A stretch of 64,000 nt of DNA from DATBGO01 sp963695645 (GTDB taxonomy: Bacteria > Actinomycetota > Actinomycetes > Streptosporangiales > Streptosporangiaceae): contig CAVOHC010000012.1 of NCBI GenBank assembly GCA_963695645.1, forward strand, positions 310,001 to 374,000, in the 5' to 3' direction. A model generated the notes under the pieces. The model ran no database searches and was not told the DNA's origin. It saw only the letters and a list, made by a program, of their open reading frames with translations. Position 1 is the first letter of the stretch, and each line of letters opens with the position of its first letter. A program made the position numbers and the translations under genes. Positions 16,096 through 24,986 of the stretch are shown piece after piece.

Positions 16096-16101
16096 TATCT
16101 T
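16096..16101 (+). promoter_or_regulatory. -10 hexamer of the DUF1707 gene (leaderless type)
   Basis: TATCTT ends 6 nt before the GTG start, the spacing at which transcription begins on or next to the start codon. Confidence 0.45.
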
Positions 16102-16107
16102 CAGGAT

Positions 16108-16701
16108 GTGAGTTCCCGCCCCGGCCCGCATGAACTGCGCGCATCGGATGCTGACAGGGAGCGCGTGGTCGCGCTCCTGACGCAGGCCGCGGGCGACGGG
16201 CGGCTGACACTCGGTGAGCACGCAGAACGCGCTGAGCGCGCCTACGCCGCGCGGACGCTGGGCGAGCTGGCGACTCTGACTGCCGACTTGGCGGCGCCGT
16301 CCGCTCAGCCGATCCGGCTGGACGCACGGCGCTCGGTGGCCGCGGTGTTCGGCAAGGAGCGGCGTGACGGGCGCTGGGTCGTGCCGGAGAGCCTGACGGT
16401 GACCGCCATCTTCGGCGAGGTTGTCCTCGATCTGCGCGAGGCGCTGCTCCAGTCCAGCCGGATAACCCTGCTGGCAACGGTGATCGGCGGGACCGTGCAG
16501 CTGATCGTCCCCGACGGTGTCACCGTCGTGGTTACCGGCAACTCGGTCCTCACCAGGAGCACCGGAACCAGCGGCGGCCCGCCGCCGCCGGGGACGCCGG
16601 TGATCGAGGTCCGTGCCATGGCCCTGGGCGGCAGGATCAAGACCGTCGTGCCGCGCCGGTCCCGGTGGCGCCGCGCTACCCGCCATGGCGACGTGCGGTA
16701 G
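16108..16701 (+). CDS. DUF1707 domain-containing protein
   Basis: 197 aa. Residues 8-60 form the DUF1707 domain: HELRASDADRERVVALL, then GRLTLGEHAERAERAYAART and ELATLTADL. This domain is found at the N-termini of many actinobacterial envelope-stress or membrane proteins. The rest (about 80-175) resembles the LiaF C-terminal or DUF2154 beta-helical sensor domain (FGEVVLDLREA, IIGGTVQLIVPDGV-type strands). No membrane segment is seen. The GTG at 16108 has no ribosome site but a TATCTT 6 nt upstream, so the mRNA is probably leaderless. Function unknown; possibly a cell-envelope stress component. Confidence 0.8.
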   Translation: MSSRPGPHELRASDADRERVVALLTQAAGDGRLTLGEHAERAERAYAARTLGELATLTADLAAPSAQPIRLDARRSVAAVFGKERRDGRWVVPESLTVTAIFGEVVLDLREALLQSSRITLLATVIGGTVQLIVPDGVTVVVTGNSVLTRSTGTSGGPPPPGTPVIEVRAMALGGRIKTVVPRRSRWRRATRHGDVR

Positions 16702-16794
16702 GCCCTGGACCAGCCGGCCGCGGTGCCGCGGCATGCGCGGCACGTCGACGTGGACCAGGCGGCGAAGCGATCAGCCCGGCGCGGCGCCGCCGGT

Positions 16795-17856
16795 TCAGCC
16801 GCCGCCGTCGAAATCGATAGCGCTGTAGGCGTTCAGCTTCCAGAGCTGGTGCTCGCTTCGGATATTCCGGACCGTGCCAGAGCGGGCCCGCATCACCAGC
16901 GAGTGGGTCGTCGCCCCGCCGGCCGCGTACCGGACTCCCGCCATCAGCTCCCCGTCAGTGATTCCGGTAGCAGCGAAGAACGCATCGTCGGAGGCAACGA
17001 GGTCATCGGTGGTCAATACCCGGTCAAGATCATGGCCCGCGGCCATGGCGCGCTCCCGCTCGGCATCATCCCGCGGCGCTAGCTTGCCGAGAATGATCCC
17101 GCCGAGGCACTTGACCGCGCACGCCGTGATAATGCCTTCCGGGGTCCCGCCGATCCCGAGCAGCAGGTCGACCCCGGTGCCATCGCGCGCTGCCATGATG
17201 GCGCCAGCGACGTCGCCGTCGGTGATGAGCTTGATCCGGGCGCCGGCCGCGCGAACCTGCGAGATCAGCTCCGTATGCCGGGGACGATCGAGGATCATGA
17301 CGGTGACGTCGTGCGGGGAGCAGTGCTTCGCGCGCGCCACCGCGGCGACGTTGTCCGCTGGCGGCGCCTCCACATCCACGACGCCGGCCGCTTGCTCCCC
17401 GGTGACCAGCTTGGACATGTAGAAGACAGCCGACGGGTCGTACATGGAGCCGCGGGCGCTGACGGCGATCACCGAGATCGCGTTCGGCATCCCGTTAGCG
17501 GCAAGCCGCGTGCCGTCGATGGGGTCGACCGCCACGTCACAGGCCGGGCCGCTGCCATCACCGATCTGTTCGCCGTTATACAGCATCGGAGCATCGTCTT
17601 TCTCGCCCTCGCCGATGACCACGACGCCCTTCATCGATACCGTGTTGACGAGCAGGCGCATGGCGTTCACCGCCGCCGCATCGGCTCCGTTCTTGTCGCC
17701 GCGGCCGACCCACCGAGCGGATGCCATCGCGCCGGCTTCGGTGACCCTGGCGAGCTCGAGCGCGAGGTTCCGGTCGGGCGCGTGCCTGCCGGGCAACGGC
17801 CCGGCCTGGTAGGCGGGTGCCGTCGTTGGAGTGGCAGGAGGCTGGTTCTCGGTCAT
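16795..17856 (-). CDS. glpX: Fructose-1,6-bisphosphatase, class II
   Basis: 353-aa gluconeogenic enzyme; hydrolyses fructose 1,6-bisphosphate to fructose 6-phosphate with divalent metal. Motifs of the Li-sensitive phosphatase superfamily are present: GEGEKDDAPMLYNGE, VDPIDGTRLAANG and ITDGDVAGAI, together with GIGGTPEGIITA. Length matches the usual ~330-350 aa. The frame is open to 18186, but MTENQPP at 17856 is preceded by a gaaggg site and matches the normal size. It is divergent from the TetR gene, with a 104-bp shared promoter region. Confidence 0.93.
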   Translation of the reverse strand: MTENQPPATPTTAPAYQAGPLPGRHAPDRNLALELARVTEAGAMASARWVGRGDKNGADAAAVNAMRLLVNTVSMKGVVVIGEGEKDDAPMLYNGEQIGDGSGPACDVAVDPIDGTRLAANGMPNAISVIAVSARGSMYDPSAVFYMSKLVTGEQAAGVVDVEAPPADNVAAVARAKHCSPHDVTVMILDRPRHTELISQVRAAGARIKLITDGDVAGAIMAARDGTGVDLLLGIGGTPEGIITACAVKCLGGIILGKLAPRDDAERERAMAAGHDLDRVLTTDDLVASDDAFFAATGITDGELMAGVRYAAGGATTHSLVMRARSGTVRNIRSEHQLWKLNAYSAIDFDGGG

Positions 17857-17960
17857 GGCGGATGCGGTTTCCCTTCGGCCGTGATGGAATCCTATGTACC
17901 TGGCAGGCCGCCGCGGCCCGGAGGCATGCGGCGGGCCGTGAAGGAGTGCTGCAGAGCTGC

Positions 17961-18587
17961 ATGACAACCGATCACGCGCCGCCCGCCCCGCCGCTCGCCG
18001 CGCAGCCTCCGCGGACATCGGAGCGCGCAGCGGCGACGCGGACCGCGCTCCTGAAGGCGGCCCGCGAAACTTTCCTGGCCGTAGGCTACGCCCAGGCCGG
18101 GGTGACCGAGATCGTCGCTCGCGCCGGCGCCAGCGTAGGAAGTCTCTATCACCACTTCTCCGGGAAAGCCGACCTGTATCTCGCATTGTTCGAGGAACTG
18201 CACAACGACCAGGCTAGGCGGACCCGCCGGGCGGTGCGCAGTGCCAGGCACGACGGTGTCAGCGATCCACGGCAGCTTTTCCTGGCGGGCGCGCGAGCGT
18301 ACCTGGACAGATGCGTGGAACAGCGGGAACTGGCATCGCTTTTCGTGCGCGGCGACGGGCCGCCCGGATTTGAGCTGGTGATGCGCGAGCGGCTGGCTGA
18401 ATGGGTGAGCAAGAACGCTGAGTTCTTCGCGCGCAGCGGTGAACCGCATGATCAGGCCGCGGCGGTGGTGACCACGGGGGCGCTGATGCTCACCGTCGCC
18501 GAGGTCGCGCTCAGCACGGACACGGCGCGCGCCAGGAAGATAGCCGACGGCGTGATCGAGGTCCTGTCCAGGCTGGACTACCTCTAA
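17961..18587 (+). CDS. TetR-family transcriptional regulator
   Basis: 208 aa. The N-terminal helix-turn-helix domain spans about 24-70 (RTALLKAARETFLAVGYAQ, VTEIVARAGASVGSLYHHF, SGKADLYLALFEE). The C-terminal ligand-binding domain is not specific to a known subfamily. Divergent from glpX, whose promoter it could share, although such regulators often control another locus. The ATG at 17961 is preceded by aaggag at 17941, somewhat far (14 nt). Upstream in-frame starts reach back into the glpX start and are unlikely. Confidence 0.88.
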   Translation: MTTDHAPPAPPLAAQPPRTSERAAATRTALLKAARETFLAVGYAQAGVTEIVARAGASVGSLYHHFSGKADLYLALFEELHNDQARRTRRAVRSARHDGVSDPRQLFLAGARAYLDRCVEQRELASLFVRGDGPPGFELVMRERLAEWVSKNAEFFARSGEPHDQAAAVVTTGALMLTVAEVALSTDTARARKIADGVIEVLSRLDYL

Positions 18588-18660
18588 CCCGGGCGCACGG
18601 AGAGGATGACCTGGGCGCATGCCTGTTGCCGCGGGCAGCAGGCCGGTCGCGAGATCCGGC

Positions 18661-18924
18661 TTAGAAGGGCGCAGCGGGGTCGCCATTATCGTCGGTGCGC
18701 TGCGCCGTCGCGGCTGCCAGCCGTGCCCGGGCACCTTCCAGCCGCTCGGCGCAGATCGCTGCGAGGTGCTCGCCGCGCTCCCACAGTTCCAGTGACTGCT
18801 CGAGGGTCAGGCCGCCCGCTTCGAGCCGCTTGACCAGCTCAGTCAGCTCATCGCGGGCCTGCTCGTAAGCGGGCCGGGCGGCTCGGGGCCGCGGCGTTGC
18901 TGGATCGCCGTCAGGTGCCGTCAC
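18661..18924 (-). CDS. xseB: Exodeoxyribonuclease VII small subunit
   Basis: 87-aa helical protein; several copies bind one XseA to form exonuclease VII, which degrades single-stranded DNA from both ends. The family core is clear: YEQARDELTELVKRLEAGGL, then LEQSLELWERGEHLAAICAE and LEGARARL. GTG start overlapping the region of the preceding stop (4 bp gap to the acyltransferase). In most genomes xseB follows xseA directly; here a 2.1-kb acyltransferase gene lies between. Confidence 0.93.
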   Translation of the reverse strand: MTAPDGDPATPRPRAARPAYEQARDELTELVKRLEAGGLTLEQSLELWERGEHLAAICAERLEGARARLAAATAQRTDDNGDPAAPF

Positions 18925-18928
18925 AGTG

Positions 18929-21022
18929 TCACCCTAAATGCTGGCACGGGTTTGCGGCAGCAGGGCCGTCGCAGGAATGCGGCAGGTCATCGGATGTGCC
19001 CCCAGCCCGGGCCCGCGGTTCGCGGCCAGGCGGGGTCTGGCCGGCTTGTGCCGCTGGCGTTTCCGCCGCCGGACCGGCGACAACGTGCCCGGTGGCGGCC
19101 AGCCAGAGATCCTGGCCTGCGGCCCGGACCAGGCCCTTGACGAGCCTGGCATACAAGATCGCGCCCGGGGGCCGTGGGTGGATGTCGTCATCCCACAGCA
19201 AGCTGGTACGGCCGGCGATGGCGGCGTGCCAGTTGACGAGCAGGATGTGCGGGTAGCGCCGGGCGGCGGCGGCGAGAGTGCCGTTGACCTCGTCCTGCCA
19301 GGGCCTTGCCGCATAGGTGTTGACCAGCACCAGCCAGCGGCTCGGCCCGACTTCAGCATGGAGCTGCCGGACCTGGGCGCCGGTCACGGCGCCGTTGGTA
19401 CCGAGGCCGACGACGACGATCGGGCGCAGCCGGCCGCTGTGCGCCAGCTGGCTGACGATCTGCAGGCCGGCGCTCATCTGGCGGCTGATGACGGCGTCGA
19501 GGTAGATGCCGGGCAGCGCCGCGTGCAGCTGCTGGGCCGCCGCGAGCATGACCGAGTCCCCGACGGCGGTGACCTTTGCCCCGAGGGTGCGCAATGTGGC
19601 CGCAGCGTGCGATCCCGTCATGACCGCGGGCGCGATGGCGGCGCGCGCGGGCGCCTGCGGCGTCGGCGCGGCGGCATGGCTCGCCCGGGTCGCATCGCTG
19701 ATCATGGCGCCGGCCGTGATCTGCTGCTGGAGCGTGGGGCCTGCGGGCCGGTGCAAGATCCCGTAACCGGCGGTGCATGCGACCACGAGCATGCCGGCGG
19801 GTATCGCCAGCGGGAGAGCGCGCAACGGGGACCGCCGTGCGGCGGCTACGGACCCAGCGAGCCGAGCGCTGCAGGAGCTGATGCCCGTTCGTAGGCCGCA
19901 GCGCAAGATGGGCTCCTCAATCCAGCGCCATGACGCGGCAGCGAGGGTGATGGCGGCGGCGGTCTGCGCGGCTCTGGCGGCGAGGCCTGGCGATCCTGGC
20001 CCGGCGAGCGTGCCGTAGAAGACGATGACCGGCCAATGCCACAGGTATATGCCGTAGGACCGGACGCCAAGCCAGCGCAGCGGCGACCAGCTGAGCATGG
20101 CTGCAATGACGCCGGAGGCCGCCGCGGCGGCGATCACCGCGGCCGCGGCTAGCGCGGCAAGGGCCAGCCCGTATGGATAGACGGCGGTATCAGCGCCGGA
20201 GAAATGGCCGGCCGCCCAGGCTAGCGTCGCCAGCCCGATTACCCCCCCGGCGTCCAGGCGCCTGGTGGCGTCGCGCGATGCGGCGGCGAGCCTGCCCAGC
20301 GGCCAGGTCAGGGCGAGCGCGGCACCGATGAGAAGCGCCGTCGCATGGGTATCGGTGCCGTAGTAGACGCGCGACGGGTCGGCACCTGGCACATAGAGGA
20401 CCGCCATTGCCAGGGCGGAGGCGCCAGCGCCGGTCCACGCGAGCGCGGCGCGCAGTCGCCTGCGCTGCCACCGGGCCAGCACGACGGCCAGTATGACCGG
20501 CCAGATCAGGTAGAACTGCTCCTCGACAGCTAATGACCACAGGTGCTGCAGCGGCGGGGGCGGTCCGAAGGCATCGAAATACGACTGATGATGCAGCGCT
20601 TGCCACCAGTTGCTCGTGTAAGTCACCGCGCCGAGGAGCGCGGGCCGCAGGTTGCCCAGCTGGTCCGGCGCCAAGGCAGCGGTCGCCGCGGTGACGGTGA
20701 CCAGCATGACGGCGAGCGCGGGCAGCAGCCTGCGTGCTCGCCGGATCCAGAAGTCCCGCAGGCCGAGCCGTCGATCGCGGTTGAACCGCGCGACCAGGAG
20801 GTCGGTGATCAGGTAGCCGCTGAGCACGAAGAACACGTCCACCCCGAGGAAGCCGCCGGGGAGCGCGTGAAGACCCTCATGGAACGCGATGACGCCTAGG
20901 ACAGCGAGCGCGCGTAGGCCGTCGAAACCGGCCGCCCTCGGCCGGACCGGAGCCTGAGGCCGCTGGGCGGCCGCCGGATCGGAGCGGCGCGCTGCCTCCC
21001 CAGCTGACGCTGTTACCCGCAC
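18929..21022 (-). CDS. OafA/YrhL-type acyltransferase with SGNH domain
   Basis: 697-aa integral membrane O-acyltransferase. The N-terminal acyltransferase-3 domain (about 28-380) has FDGLRALAVLGVIAFH with the family His, then GFLGVDVFFVLSGYLIT and LWSLAVEEQFYLIWP, and around ten membrane segments. An extracytoplasmic SGNH esterase-like domain follows: VGDSVMLAAA (block I Ser), VVGLGTNGAV (block III) and WDDDIHPRPPGA (block V Asp and His). Such proteins O-acetylate cell-wall polymers, glycans or secondary metabolites. It is placed between xseA and xseB on the same strand and ends 4 bp before xseB. Its link with exonuclease VII is not functional as far as known, so it looks like an insertion. 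Confidence 0.9.
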   Translation of the reverse strand: MRVTASAGEAARRSDPAAAQRPQAPVRPRAAGFDGLRALAVLGVIAFHEGLHALPGGFLGVDVFFVLSGYLITDLLVARFNRDRRLGLRDFWIRRARRLLPALAVMLVTVTAATAALAPDQLGNLRPALLGAVTYTSNWWQALHHQSYFDAFGPPPPLQHLWSLAVEEQFYLIWPVILAVVLARWQRRRLRAALAWTGAGASALAMAVLYVPGADPSRVYYGTDTHATALLIGAALALTWPLGRLAAASRDATRRLDAGGVIGLATLAWAAGHFSGADTAVYPYGLALAALAAAAVIAAAAASGVIAAMLSWSPLRWLGVRSYGIYLWHWPVIVFYGTLAGPGSPGLAARAAQTAAAITLAAASWRWIEEPILRCGLRTGISSCSARLAGSVAAARRSPLRALPLAIPAGMLVVACTAGYGILHRPAGPTLQQQITAGAMISDATRASHAAAPTPQAPARAAIAPAVMTGSHAAATLRTLGAKVTAVGDSVMLAAAQQLHAALPGIYLDAVISRQMSAGLQIVSQLAHSGRLRPIVVVGLGTNGAVTGAQVRQLHAEVGPSRWLVLVNTYAARPWQDEVNGTLAAAARRYPHILLVNWHAAIAGRTSLLWDDDIHPRPPGAILYARLVKGLVRAAGQDLWLAATGHVVAGPAAETPAAQAGQTPPGREPRARAGGTSDDLPHSCDGPAAANPCQHLG

Positions 21023-21219
21023 GCGAGGTCCCCCTGCCCCGTCGGATCGCCGCTTCGTGGGCGCTAGGCAATTCCTGCGCGAAATCTAACGAATAGGCGA
21101 AACGCGATGCGCCTTTGTGTCGGCGCGCTTATACCTAACCGGTTCCTCGCCACGTTACGGCAGCAGGAAACGCGGCCGGCGTAATAGCGCGGGATTGCTT
21201 TGATATAGCTTTTGCATCT

Positions 21220-22422
21220 TCAGCGGTCGGCTACGGCATTCAGCTCGTCCCGCTCAAATCGGATAATGAGTGTCTCGCCATCAGCGACTTCGGCCGCGGA
21301 ACGGATAACACTGGCGTCATCGTGCTGCACGATCGCATAGCCGCGGCGCAGCGTAGCTGCGGGGGAGAGGGCGAGCAGCCGGGCCCGGGTATGGGCCAGG
21401 CCGTCCTGCGCACGGTCCAGGCTCGCGGCGACCGACCTACGGGCACGTTCGGCCAGCGCGGTCACAAGTTCCTGGCGCCTTTCGATCTCGCGAACAGGGC
21501 TGGCAAGCGCGGGCCGCGATCGCATCCCCGCCAGCCAGGAGAACTCGCGGTCCAGCCGCCCGGTCACACAACGACGGGCGCGGGACCGCAGTTGCGCGAC
21601 GAGCGCAAGCTGCTCCGACACGTCAGGCACCGCGCGTCTGGCCGCGTCGGTCGGCGTGGATGCCCGGACGTCCGCGACGTAGTCGAGGATCGGCGAATCC
21701 TGCTCGTGGCCGATCGCGCTCACGACCGGAGTCCGGCACGCCGCGACGGTACGGACCATTTCCTCATCGGAAAATGGCAGCAGGTCCTCGATCGATCCGC
21801 CGCCGCGGGCCACGATGATCACATCCACCGCCGGATCGGCGTCAAGCTGCCGCAGCGCCTCGGTTACCTCGCCCACCGCATTCGGCCCCTGGACCGCGAC
21901 CTGCGCCACCCGGAACCTCACCGCGGGCCATCGAAGGGCGGCATTCCTCAGCACGTCACGCTCGGCGGCGGAATCGCGCCCGCAGACAAGGCCGATCATG
22001 CCGGGCAGGAATGGCAGCGGCCGTTTGCGTTCCGGGGCGAACAAGCCCTCTGCCGCCAGCTCGCGGCGCAGCCGTTCCAGCCGCGCGAGCAGCTCGCCGA
22101 TGCCGACCGCGCGAATCTCGATCGCGCTGAGGGAGAAGGAACCACGCGCGGCATTGAAGTCAGGTTTCGCCCAGACGACCACCCGGGCGCCTTCGGCCGG
22201 TGCCGGATCGGTCGCATCGAACACCGTTCGAGCGCATACAACGCGGACAGACACCGCGGCGAGCGGGTCGCGGAGGGTGAGGAATACCGTGCTGCCGCGC
22301 CTGCTGAGCTCGGCAATCTGGCCCTCGACCCAGATCCGCCCGAGGCGGCCTATCCAGTCACCGACGAGCCGTAGCACGGTCCGGACAGGAACCGGGGCTG
22401 AAGCGCTGTTCTCCAGTGGCAT
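21220..22422 (-). CDS. xseA: Exodeoxyribonuclease VII large subunit
   Basis: 400-aa catalytic subunit of exonuclease VII. The N-terminal OB-fold (about 10-100) has WVEGQIAELSRRGSTVFLTL. The nuclease domain has GLVCGRDSAAERDVLRN, IIVARGGGSIEDLLPFSDEE and VSAIGHEQDSPILDYVADVR with ASTPTDAAR. A long coiled-coil and a C-terminal segment LRRGYAIVQHDD complete the family pattern. Length is as usual. Upstream lies the lipid-droplet-type protein gene (29 bp gap), as in mycobacteria. Confidence 0.95.
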   Translation of the reverse strand: MPLENSASAPVPVRTVLRLVGDWIGRLGRIWVEGQIAELSRRGSTVFLTLRDPLAAVSVRVVCARTVFDATDPAPAEGARVVVWAKPDFNAARGSFSLSAIEIRAVGIGELLARLERLRRELAAEGLFAPERKRPLPFLPGMIGLVCGRDSAAERDVLRNAALRWPAVRFRVAQVAVQGPNAVGEVTEALRQLDADPAVDVIIVARGGGSIEDLLPFSDEEMVRTVAACRTPVVSAIGHEQDSPILDYVADVRASTPTDAARRAVPDVSEQLALVAQLRSRARRCVTGRLDREFSWLAGMRSRPALASPVREIERRQELVTALAERARRSVAASLDRAQDGLAHTRARLLALSPAATLRRGYAIVQHDDASVIRSAAEVADGETLIIRFERDELNAVADR

Positions 22423-22451
22423 GGTGGCGAGTCAGCTGCGGGCTTGTCCGA

Positions 22452-23225
22452 TCAGCCCTGGCCGGTCTGGAGCTTGCTGATCCGGCGCTCGTACATGGCC
22501 AGCACGGCCGGGCGGGCGGCATTGGCTTTCTCATAATCGAGCAGCAGGAGGATCTGAGCGGAGTCGAGATTGCGGAGGCGGGCCCGGAGCGACGCGAGGG
22601 AGAGGTTGTCGTAGTTCGGAACCGGCAGCTCGACGGGCTCGGGGGCGCCGAGACGGCCTGATTCGGCGAGGGGCGGCTCGGCGAGGGGCGGCTCGGTGGT
22701 TTCGGGTTCGGTGATTCCGAGGTCGGTGGTTCCGGGGTCGGCCAGGGTCAGCTTGGCCAGGGGCGGTTCGGTGGTTTCGGGTTCGGTGGTTCCGGGGTCG
22801 GCCAGGGTCAGCTTGGCCAGGGGCGGTTCGGTGGTTTCGGGTTCGGTGGTTCCGGGGTCGGTCAGGGTCAGCTTGGCCGGGACTGGCTCGGTGGGTGCTG
22901 TCCCGGCCGCAAGGGGGGCGACGGGCTGGCTGGCCTGGTACTCAACCGGGAGAATCCTGACATTCCCGGTCTCATCGAGCGATCGCCACCTGGATCCGTC
23001 GTTGCTGGCCGCGGGAAGGAGGGGAAATCTCGGCTGCCCGGCGGCAGCGGGCTGAGTCGCCCGAGTCAGGCTCTCAGCTTCCGCCGGCCGATCCGTTTCT
23101 GGATCAGCTGGCCGGTTCCGCATGCGGTCGGCCACGAGAAGCATCTGGCCGATCCCGGCGAACATCGCTCGCAAGGCGTGTGCGGGGGCCTCTTTTACCC
23201 GGTCGCCGACCTGCGGGAAGCGCAT
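22452..23225 (-). CDS. Lipid droplet-associated-type protein (Rv1109c-like position)
   Basis: 257 aa. The N-terminal 35 residues (FPQVGDRVKEAPAHALRAMF then GIGQMLLVADRMR) are the conserved amphipathic helix of actinobacterial lipid droplet-associated proteins. The C-terminus (LPVPNYDNLSLASLRARLRN, LLLLDYEKANAARPAVLAMY) is the other conserved block. Between them lies a low-complexity region with three 20-residue TEPETTEPPLAKLTLADPGT repeats. Start chosen at 23225 because ggagga lies 7 nt upstream; the frame is open further to 23306. The neighbourhood xseA-this-ispH matches mycobacteria. Its cellular role is not settled. Confidence 0.75.
   Translation of the reverse strand: MRFPQVGDRVKEAPAHALRAMFAGIGQMLLVADRMRNRPADPETDRPAEAESLTRATQPAAAGQPRFPLLPAASNDGSRWRSLDETGNVRILPVEYQASQPVAPLAAGTAPTEPVPAKLTLTDPGTTEPETTEPPLAKLTLADPGTTEPETTEPPLAKLTLADPGTTDLGITEPETTEPPLAEPPLAESGRLGAPEPVELPVPNYDNLSLASLRARLRNLDSAQILLLLDYEKANAARPAVLAMYERRISKLQTGQG
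22685..22884. repeat. 60-bp tandem repeat, about three copies
   Basis: Nearly identical 60-bp units (cagcttggccaggggcggtt and following 40 bases) around 22725-22870. They code in frame for a 20-residue acidic/Pro/Thr repeat in the lipid-droplet-type protein. The near-perfect identity implies recent expansion. Confidence 0.85.
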
Positions 23226-23420
23226 GCTTGTCTCCTCCCTCTGGCGGGTCCGGATGCCCGCCTGGTGGTCCGCAGTACCCGTGCCGTCACGGACCGATGA
23301 TGACACCCTGACTGATTGTCGTCATTCATAAATGCCGCCGCAACTGTGGCGGCCGGAAGCCGTCGGGCGAGCCCCAGTTGCGCGATGCCTCCCCGTGCCT
23401 GGCATGTCCAAATAGTTAGT

Positions 23421-23435
23421 CACCTACGATAGGTG
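23421..23435. promoter_or_regulatory. ispH promoter with inverted repeat over the -10
   Basis: CACCTA-CGA-TAGGTG is a perfect 6-bp inverted repeat. Inside it, TACGAT (23425-23430) is a -10 hexamer ending 7 nt before the ispH ATG at 23438, so transcription would start at or next to the ATG. The repeat is well placed for a repressor site. Confidence 0.5.
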
Positions 23436-23437
23436 TC

Positions 23438-24397
23438 ATGTCCGTGCCGACCCGACGTGTCCTGCTCGCAAAGCCCCGCGGTTACTGCGCTGGAGTCGAC
23501 CGCGCTGTCCAGGCGGTCGAGATGACGCTGGAGCGATTCGGCGCCCCCGTCTACGTCCGCAGGCAGATCGTGCACAACACGCATGTCGTCCGGTCACTTG
23601 AGCAGCGCGGCGCGATTTTCGTGGAGGAGACAGAGGAGATACCGGAGGGCGCGGTCGTCGTCTTCTCGGCGCACGGCGTGGCGCCGCAGGTGCATCAGGA
23701 GGCGAAGGAACGGGGACTGCGCACCATCGACGCCACCTGCCCGCTGGTCACAAAGGTGCACAACGAGGCCAGGCGCTTCGCGGCGCAGGACTACGACATT
23801 CTTCTCATCGGGCACGAGGGGCACGAAGAGGTCGTCGGTACTACCGGCGAGGCCCCGGCCAGGATTCACTTGGTGGACGGCCCGGAAAGAAGCGAGGGCG
23901 TCCAGGTACGTGACCCGGCGAAGGTGGCGTGGCTGTCGCAGACGACCTTGTCGGTCGATGAGACAAATCAGACGGTGTCCGCTCTGCGCGAACGGTTCCC
24001 GCAGCTGCTCGACCCGCCCAGCGACGACATCTGCTACGCGACCCAGAACCGGCAGGCCGCTGTCAAGCAGATCGCCGCCGGTGCGGATCTTGTCATCGTC
24101 GTCGGCTCGCGCAACTCGTCGAACTCGGTGCGGCTGGTTGAGGTAGCGCGTGACGCTGGCGCCGACGCCGCATACCTCGTCGATGACGCCTCAGGTATCG
24201 ACGACGCGTGGCTGGCGGGAGCGGCAACGGTCGGCGTTACAAGTGGCGCCTCGGTACCTGAAGACCTCGTCTGCGGCGTCCTTGAAAGGCTGGCGCGCCG
24301 CGGGTTCGGTACCGTCGAGGAAGTCGAGGCGGTGCACGAGAGCATGCGGTTCGCGCTGCCGCACGAACTGCGCCGCGGGCGCGGCGACGGCGGCTAG
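23438..24397 (+). CDS. ispH: 4-hydroxy-3-methylbut-2-enyl diphosphate reductase
   Basis: 319-aa iron-sulfur enzyme; last step of the MEP isoprenoid pathway, making IPP and DMAPP from HMBPP. The three cluster cysteines are present: Cys17 in RGYCAGVDRA, Cys101 in DATCPLVTKVH and Cys199 in DICYATQNRQ. Substrate-binding residues in IVHNTHVV, SAHGV, GHEGHEE and SRNSSNS are also in place. Length and domains are standard. No Shine-Dalgarno is seen before the ATG, but a -10 hexamer at 7 nt suggests a leaderless mRNA. Divergent from the lipid-droplet-type gene. Confidence 0.96.
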   Translation: MSVPTRRVLLAKPRGYCAGVDRAVQAVEMTLERFGAPVYVRRQIVHNTHVVRSLEQRGAIFVEETEEIPEGAVVVFSAHGVAPQVHQEAKERGLRTIDATCPLVTKVHNEARRFAAQDYDILLIGHEGHEEVVGTTGEAPARIHLVDGPERSEGVQVRDPAKVAWLSQTTLSVDETNQTVSALRERFPQLLDPPSDDICYATQNRQAAVKQIAAGADLVIVVGSRNSSNSVRLVEVARDAGADAAYLVDDASGIDDAWLAGAATVGVTSGASVPEDLVCGVLERLARRGFGTVEEVEAVHESMRFALPHELRRGRGDGG

Positions 24398-24445
24398 CTG
24401 CGCACGGCAGCCGGGAGGGGCATCAGGATGCGCGGCCCGGTGCCG

Positions 24446-24919
24446 TCAGTCAGCGGTCGCGTGCGTCATGCCCTCGCCGCGAAGTCCGGCACGCAGGTCG
24501 CGGACGCATTGCGGCAGCCCCCGGAATAGGGCGAGGACCAGCCCCAGCGCTTCCCCTCCGAACAGCCAGGGTGCGGCAGCCGCCAGCGTGAGAATAGTCC
24601 CCTCGGCGGCGGCAAGCAGCCCGGCACGGCCGGTGGCCGCTGACGACGAAACGCTCTCGGCGCACACCACCGCGATAAAGAAGATCAGCGGCGGACTGAC
24701 TACGACCGCAAGCAGCGCGCTGCGTCTGGCGAACCTGGCCGCCAGCACGCACCCGGCAAGGAAGCTGAAGCCGACAAGGAAGCCGAGGTGCAGCGTGTCT
24801 GCGACAAGCGCGCCAAGGAAGAAAAGCGCGAACATCGCCAGAACCGCGCCGCGGCTAGTCAACCGGCCCGCCGGAGTGCGGTACTGGGACCGGTCAGTGA
24901 TCTGCCGGGTCTCTGTCAT
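24446..24919 (-). CDS. DUF6542 family membrane protein
   Basis: 157-aa membrane protein with four hydrophobic segments (about 24-45, 48-63, 68-86 and 105-135). A short cytosolic N-terminus carries the conserved-looking RTPAGRLTSRG. It corresponds in position to Rv1111c of mycobacteria, between ispH and ychF. Function unknown. It is convergent with ispH. Confidence 0.75.
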   Translation of the reverse strand: MTETRQITDRSQYRTPAGRLTSRGAVLAMFALFFLGALVADTLHLGFLVGFSFLAGCVLAARFARRSALLAVVVSPPLIFFIAVVCAESVSSSAATGRAGLLAAAEGTILTLAAAAPWLFGGEALGLVLALFRGLPQCVRDLRAGLRGEGMTHATAD

Positions 24920-24986
24920 ACTTGCTCCCTGTCATACTTGCTCCCTCCCCGCCGCCGCGGCGCCAGAACCACGCCGAAGGCAGCTT

